Source: Hahella chejuensis KCTC 2396 (GTDB taxonomy: Bacteria; Pseudomonadota; Gammaproteobacteria; Pseudomonadales; Oleiphilaceae). Taken from it: a DNA stretch of 64,000 bases. The number at the start of each line of letters is the position of its first letter. Within the stretch, counting starts at the first letter, position 1. Both the position numbers and the translations under genes were made by a program. A model generated the notes under the pieces. That model was given only the letters and a program-made list of their open reading frames with translations. It did no database searches and had not been told where the DNA came from. The stretch spans positions 2,196,001 to 2,260,000 of the forward strand of contig NC_007645.1 in the NCBI RefSeq assembly GCF_000012985.1, written 5' to 3'. This document shows, piece after piece, positions 63,479 to 64,000 of this stretch.

Positions 63479-64000
<522 letters not shown>

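Overview
The window is one contiguous piece of a gammaproteobacterial chromosome that ends inside a 16S rRNA gene. The evidence is the 16S 5' third, the lon-hupB-ppiD and tig-clpP-clpX-lon blocks, the divergent ppiB-lpxH / glnS-cysS pair and the divergent mltF / purL pair. The large genome style, the C39/FadL/MalM operon and the overall gene order remind me of Hahella and its marine Oceanospirillales relatives. That species-level placement is recollection, not something the sequence proves. No transposase, integrase, phage gene or CRISPR array was seen.

Layout. (1) 1-7844: envelope precursors and central metabolism: acpP, pabC, mltG, tmk, then acnB facing them across a shared terminator, then miaE, and the ppiB-lpxH pair on the minus strand. 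The usual fabF between acpP and pabC, and holB after tmk, are absent here. (2) 8066-21761: translation and protein quality control: glnS, cysS, folD, a Pro-Arg-His-Leu tRNA operon, tig, clpP, clpX, lon, hupB, tRNA-Asp and ppiD, with several clear intrinsic terminators. (3) 22082-29856: a less ordinary envelope region. A secreted C39-type peptidase, a beta-barrel protein, a FadL-type barrel and a MalM-like protein read as one operon. They are followed by a polysaccharide deacetylase, a J-domain protein, a DUF547 protein and a lipoprotein. (4) 30098-37776: ttcA, a small membrane protein, an aldehyde dehydrogenase paired with a ThDP enzyme of the acetolactate synthase family, and a MASE1-CHASE-PAS histidine kinase with no partner regulator.

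(5) 37955-42872: the accessory-looking part. It holds an unrecognised 459-residue protein, a 650-base gene-free stretch with a terminator-ended structured transcript candidate, a lone VgrG (type VI secretion spike) and an HTH protein. A perfect 12-base inverted repeat lies between the HTH gene and prc. (6) 42976-54718: prc, a fatty-acid oxidation pair (thiolase and FadB/FadJ-like), a ComFB-like small protein, a DUF349 protein, recX away from recA, and mltF. (7) 54957-64000: purL, a gene-free region with a tight cluster of DnaA boxes, a YqfO-like protein, two Nudix hydrolases, a gamma-class carbonic anhydrase, a DUF1289 protein, purT, and a ribosomal RNA operon with two tandem promoters and the start of 16S.

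Most of the window is ordinary housekeeping DNA. The places most worth a second look are the DnaA-box cluster (59340-59422), the C39/barrel/MalM operon (22082-26757) with its structured leader, the orphan VgrG neighbourhood (37955-42967), and two candidate small RNAs (about 31480-31583 and 39590-39655). All positions of promoters and hairpins were read by eye and were not computed.
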